From positions 1 to 64,000 of the forward strand of contig NZ_RYZR01000001.1 of assembly GCF_003977615.1 (NCBI RefSeq): a stretch of DNA of 64,000 bases. Reading direction: 5' to 3'. Position numbers and translations under genes: made by a program. The notes under the pieces were generated by a model, which was not told where the DNA came from, did no database searches, and saw nothing but the letters and a program-made list of their open reading frames with translations. Every line of letters begins with the position of its first letter. The stretch's first letter is position 1. This document shows positions 61,717-64,000 of the stretch, piece by piece. This DNA is from Dyella dinghuensis. Its GTDB lineage: Bacteria > Pseudomonadota > Gammaproteobacteria > Xanthomonadales > Rhodanobacteraceae.

Positions 61717-62331
61717 ATGACAGCCACCCCAGCCACCGCCACCCCCAGCAAAGGCGCCGCCACCCGCGAGCTAATCCTCGACCACGCCTACCAAATGGCC
61801 CGCCGAGACGGCCTCGAAGGCCTCTCCATCGGCGCGTTGGCCCTCGCCGTAGGCATGTCCAAAAGCGGCGTCTTCGCCCACTTCGGTTCCCGCGAAGACC
61901 TGCAACTCGCCTTGCTCGACGCCGTCAGCACCCGCTTCGTCGAATACATAAAACTGCCCGCCCTCAAACAACCGCGCGGTCTCAAGCGCCTGCGCGCCAT
62001 GGTCGATCGCTGGGCCCAGTGGGGCCACATCCACCAGCACGGCTGCGTGCTTTTAAGTGCAGCCGTGGAATACGACGGCCGCGCCGACGGCCCCCTGCGC
62101 GAGCGCGTGCTGAAACAGCAAACGGACTGGCGCAACGAACTCAAACGCGCCATCACGCTGTGCATCGACGTAGGCGATCTGAAGAAAGACACCGACGCCG
62201 ATCAACTCGCGTTCGAAATCTACGCCTTGATGCTCGGCCTGCATCACGACGCAGGCTTGTTCGGTTACGAAGAAGCAAACCGCCACACCACCGCAGCCAT
62301 CAATCGCCTGCTGACCAGTTACCAGTCCTGA
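61717..62331 (+). CDS. TetR/AcrR family transcriptional regulator
   Basis: A 204-residue repressor. The N-terminal helix-turn-helix is clear (Leu-Ile-Leu-Asp-His-Ala-Tyr, Leu-Ser-Ile-Gly-Ala-Leu-Ala-Leu-Ala-Val-Gly-Met-Ser-Lys-Ser-Gly-Val-Phe-Ala-His-Phe), with the C-terminal ligand domain of the TetR_C-type group (Cys-Val-Leu-Leu-Ser-Ala-Ala-Val-Glu). It precedes the hydrolase gene by 17 bases and probably regulates it and itself. The ligand is unknown. Confidence 0.88.
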   Translation: MTATPATATPSKGAATRELILDHAYQMARRDGLEGLSIGALALAVGMSKSGVFAHFGSREDLQLALLDAVSTRFVEYIKLPALKQPRGLKRLRAMVDRWAQWGHIHQHGCVLLSAAVEYDGRADGPLRERVLKQQTDWRNELKRAITLCIDVGDLKKDTDADQLAFEIYALMLGLHHDAGLFGYEEANRHTTAAINRLLTSYQS

Positions 62332-62348
62332 ACCCCCAGGAGCCCGTC

Positions 62349-63272
62349 ATGAACGCGAGTACACGTCGCCATCATTCCCATCCCACGTTGAAGCTAAGCG
62401 CTGTGCGCGTCGGTTTTGCCGTCGGCGGTCGCATTGCACCCAAGCGCACCGTGGATCGTGCGGCGCGTTTGTTCGCCACGCCGTTTGCCAGCAGCCGCGC
62501 GCGTGCACGTGCCGCGCAACCTGACAAAGACATGCAGCGTATCGACCTGACTATTCACGGCGAATCCATCGCCACGTATGTCTGGGGCGATCCCGCGACG
62601 CAACCTTATGCGTTGCTGGTGCATGGCTGGTCCAGCTTCGGTCTGCGTTATCTGCCGTGGATCGCCAAACTGCGCGAACTCGGCTACGCCTTAGTGAGTT
62701 TTGATCAACCCGGTCACGGCGAAAGCACCGGGCGTCTTTGCACCTTGCCCGATTTCATCGAAACGATTCGCGCCGTGGGTAGTCACTTCGGCACCGCAGC
62801 GTTGGCCATCGGCCATTCCATGGGCGGCGCTGCCGTCACGCTGGCGCAAAGCGAACAGTGGCACGCCAAAGAGTTAGTCGTTATCGCACCCGCTGCGGAT
62901 ATCGAAGCCGCTGCACATCGTTTCTTCCGCTTCGTGCACCTGGGCGATCATCTGCGCGAACCCTTCCTGGCGTGGTATGAAAAACGCACTGGCGTCGCGC
63001 CGCGCGATCTCGCCGCACACCGCGCGGTGCCCAGGCTCGGTCAACGTGGTCTTGTCATCCACGACCTCGACGATCACGAAGTCCCATGGGAAGAGGGCGA
63101 ACGCTACGCACGTTACTGGCCCGGTGCACGTCTGCTCACCACGCAAGGCCTAGGTCATCACCGCGTGCTTGATGCGCCAGAAGTGATCGAAGCAACGCTC
63201 GCTTTTCTGCGCGGCGAATGCGTGGGCAATCGCGTTGTGACATCGCCTAATTTACCATTCGGTTTGGCTTAA
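62349..63272 (+). CDS. Alpha/beta hydrolase
   Basis: A 307-residue alpha/beta-hydrolase-fold protein with oxyanion His-Gly-Trp-Ser near 92-95, Asp-Gln-Pro-Gly-His-Gly, nucleophile Ser157 in Gly-His-Ser-Met-Gly-Gly, a likely acid in His-Asp-Leu-Asp-Asp-His-Glu-Val-Pro and catalytic His in Gly-Leu-Gly-His-His. About 60 basic residues precede the domain; no signal peptide is seen. ATG 62349 has an AGGAG site. The open frame running upstream over the TetR gene is a shadow. It is coupled to the TetR regulator; the substrate is unknown. Confidence 0.87.
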   Translation: MNASTRRHHSHPTLKLSAVRVGFAVGGRIAPKRTVDRAARLFATPFASSRARARAAQPDKDMQRIDLTIHGESIATYVWGDPATQPYALLVHGWSSFGLRYLPWIAKLRELGYALVSFDQPGHGESTGRLCTLPDFIETIRAVGSHFGTAALAIGHSMGGAAVTLAQSEQWHAKELVVIAPAADIEAAAHRFFRFVHLGDHLREPFLAWYEKRTGVAPRDLAAHRAVPRLGQRGLVIHDLDDHEVPWEEGERYARYWPGARLLTTQGLGHHRVLDAPEVIEATLAFLRGECVGNRVVTSPNLPFGLA

Positions 63273-63278
63273 ACTCCC

Positions 63279-64000
63279 TCAGCGCGCAGCAGCCATGACT
63301 TCATCCGGCGCCGCGCGTGCGGTGGTGTCGTTGTAGCGCGCAAGATCCAGCATCTTTTCCGATTTGGCGACCATCACCGCCGTCACCGTATCGCCGGTGA
63401 CGTTCGCGGCCGTGCAACACATATCGATCAATCGGTCGACCGCCGCAATCACGCCGATCACTTCCAGCGGCAACCCAACCGACGAAAGCACCAACCCCAT
63501 CACTACCAGTGCCGCACCGGGAATACCCGCCGCGCCGATGGATGCCAGCGTCGTCGTCAGCATCACCGTCATCAGCTGCGTGAAAGACAGCTCGATGCCA
63601 TAAGCATTGCTCGCAAAAATCGTCACCGTGCCCAGATAACACGCCAGCCCCGACATATTGATTGTCGACCCCAGCGGCAACACGAAACTCGCCACGCGCG
63701 TATCAACACCCATGCGATCCTGCGTGTTCTCCAGATTCAACGGCAACGTCGCCGCACTGCTCGCGGATGAAAACGCAAACAGCTGCACCGGAATCATCTT
63801 GCGCAGAAAGGGCAGAGGGTTCAGCCGCCACAGCAACAACATCACGCTGCATACGATGACCATGAAAGAAATCATCACCACGTAATTCACGGCAACCAAT
63901 GCGCCGAGATGATTCAGCACGGAAAAACCGTGATCGGCCGTGACATACGCCATCAAGCCAAACACGCCAATCGGCGCAAACTTCAGCACCATGTTGATCA
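63279..64000 (-). CDS. Dicarboxylate/amino acid:cation symporter (DAACS), truncated by the window end
   Basis: The C-terminal 240 residues of a DctA/GltP-type symporter. Visible are Ala-Pro-Ile-Gly-Val-Phe-Gly-Leu, the reentrant-loop serine motif Phe-Ser-Ser-Ala-Ser-Ser-Ala-Ala-Thr-Leu-Pro, Gly-Ser-Thr-Ile-Asn-Met-Ser-Gly, the Gly-Ile-Pro-Gly-Ala-Ala turn and Asp-Arg-Leu-Ile-Asp-Met-Cys-Cys-Thr-Ala-Ala-Asn-Val-Thr-Gly-Asp. The frame is open through the window end, so the N-terminus lies outside. It is convergent with the hydrolase gene. Confidence 0.9.
   Translation of the reverse strand, partial: INMVLKFAPIGVFGLMAYVTADHGFSVLNHLGALVAVNYVVMISFMVIVCSVMLLLWRLNPLPFLRKMIPVQLFAFSSASSAATLPLNLENTQDRMGVDTRVASFVLPLGSTINMSGLACYLGTVTIFASNAYGIELSFTQLMTVMLTTTLASIGAAGIPGAALVVMGLVLSSVGLPLEVIGVIAAVDRLIDMCCTAANVTGDTVTAVMVAKSEKMLDLARYNDTTARAAPDEVMAAAR

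Noticed and set aside
61644-62348. An Arg/Pro-rich 235-residue N-terminal extension of the hydrolase
   Set aside because: It is the shifted frame of the TetR gene. The hydrolase has its own AGGAG site and ATG at 62349.

Overview
The window (about 60% GC, densely coded on both strands) looks like a chromosomal segment of a gammaproteobacterium of the Xanthomonadales/Lysobacterales, most likely the Rhodanobacteraceae (Dyella, Luteibacter or Frateuria type). The main reasons are an acetylcitrulline-type arginine pathway (acetylornithine carbamoyltransferase, a deacetylase of the ArgE family, and a fused acetylglutamate kinase/synthase), an aryl-polyene/xanthomonadin-type pigment cluster, YXWGXW proteins and abundant REP-type inverted repeats. 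The genus is inferred from gene content only. No rRNA, tRNA, CRISPR array, prophage or intact IS element was seen.

Layout. 0-7.3 kb holds housekeeping genes: a YbaY-like lipoprotein, dihydroorotase, YidD, a DksA homologue with a long histone-H1-like tail, SufE, CysS and a glycine-zipper protein. A repeat-rich gap lies at 3.7-4.55 kb. 7.3-18.4 kb is one long plus-strand arginine/proline block: argF', paiB-like, osmC-like, argG, argE', argAB (NAGS/K), argC, argH, cupin, proB, proA. It is preceded by a short Arg-containing leader ORF, a mutually exclusive hairpin pair and an intrinsic terminator, which together look like a transcription attenuator. 18.5-24 kb carries a hemerythrin-like protein and the kynurenine-route genes kynU and ACMSD, with a FUSC-type membrane protein. 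24-44 kb carries EfpL, an SDR, acetyltransferases and a scattered leucine/isovalerate catabolic set on the minus strand (HMG-CoA lyase, both methylcrotonyl-CoA carboxylase subunits, methylglutaconyl-CoA hydratase, thiolase, isovaleryl-CoA dehydrogenase). That set is interrupted by a plus-strand feoAB locus, a secreted PLD-like protein and a lipoprotein-type subtilisin autotransporter.

44-57.9 kb is an aryl-polyene gene cluster, all on the minus strand and mostly with overlapping stop/start codons: two ACPs, glycosyltransferase, LolA-like carrier, MMPL exporter, two ketosynthases, a chain-length factor, two dehydratases, a ketoreductase, two acyltransferases, a thioesterase, a methyltransferase and membrane/periplasmic proteins. 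Where the AMP-ligase gene is expected, only a C-terminal ligase remnant remains, fused in frame to the dehydratase. Three inverted-repeat elements sit between genes of this cluster.

58-64 kb holds leucine dehydrogenase (preceded by a second possible leader ORF), two YXWGXW proteins, a second copy of the composite repeat seen at 4 kb (opposite orientation), a TetR-regulator/alpha-beta-hydrolase pair, and the beginning of a DAACS dicarboxylate symporter cut by the window edge. Functions are assigned by reading motifs and by family knowledge; no database search was possible.
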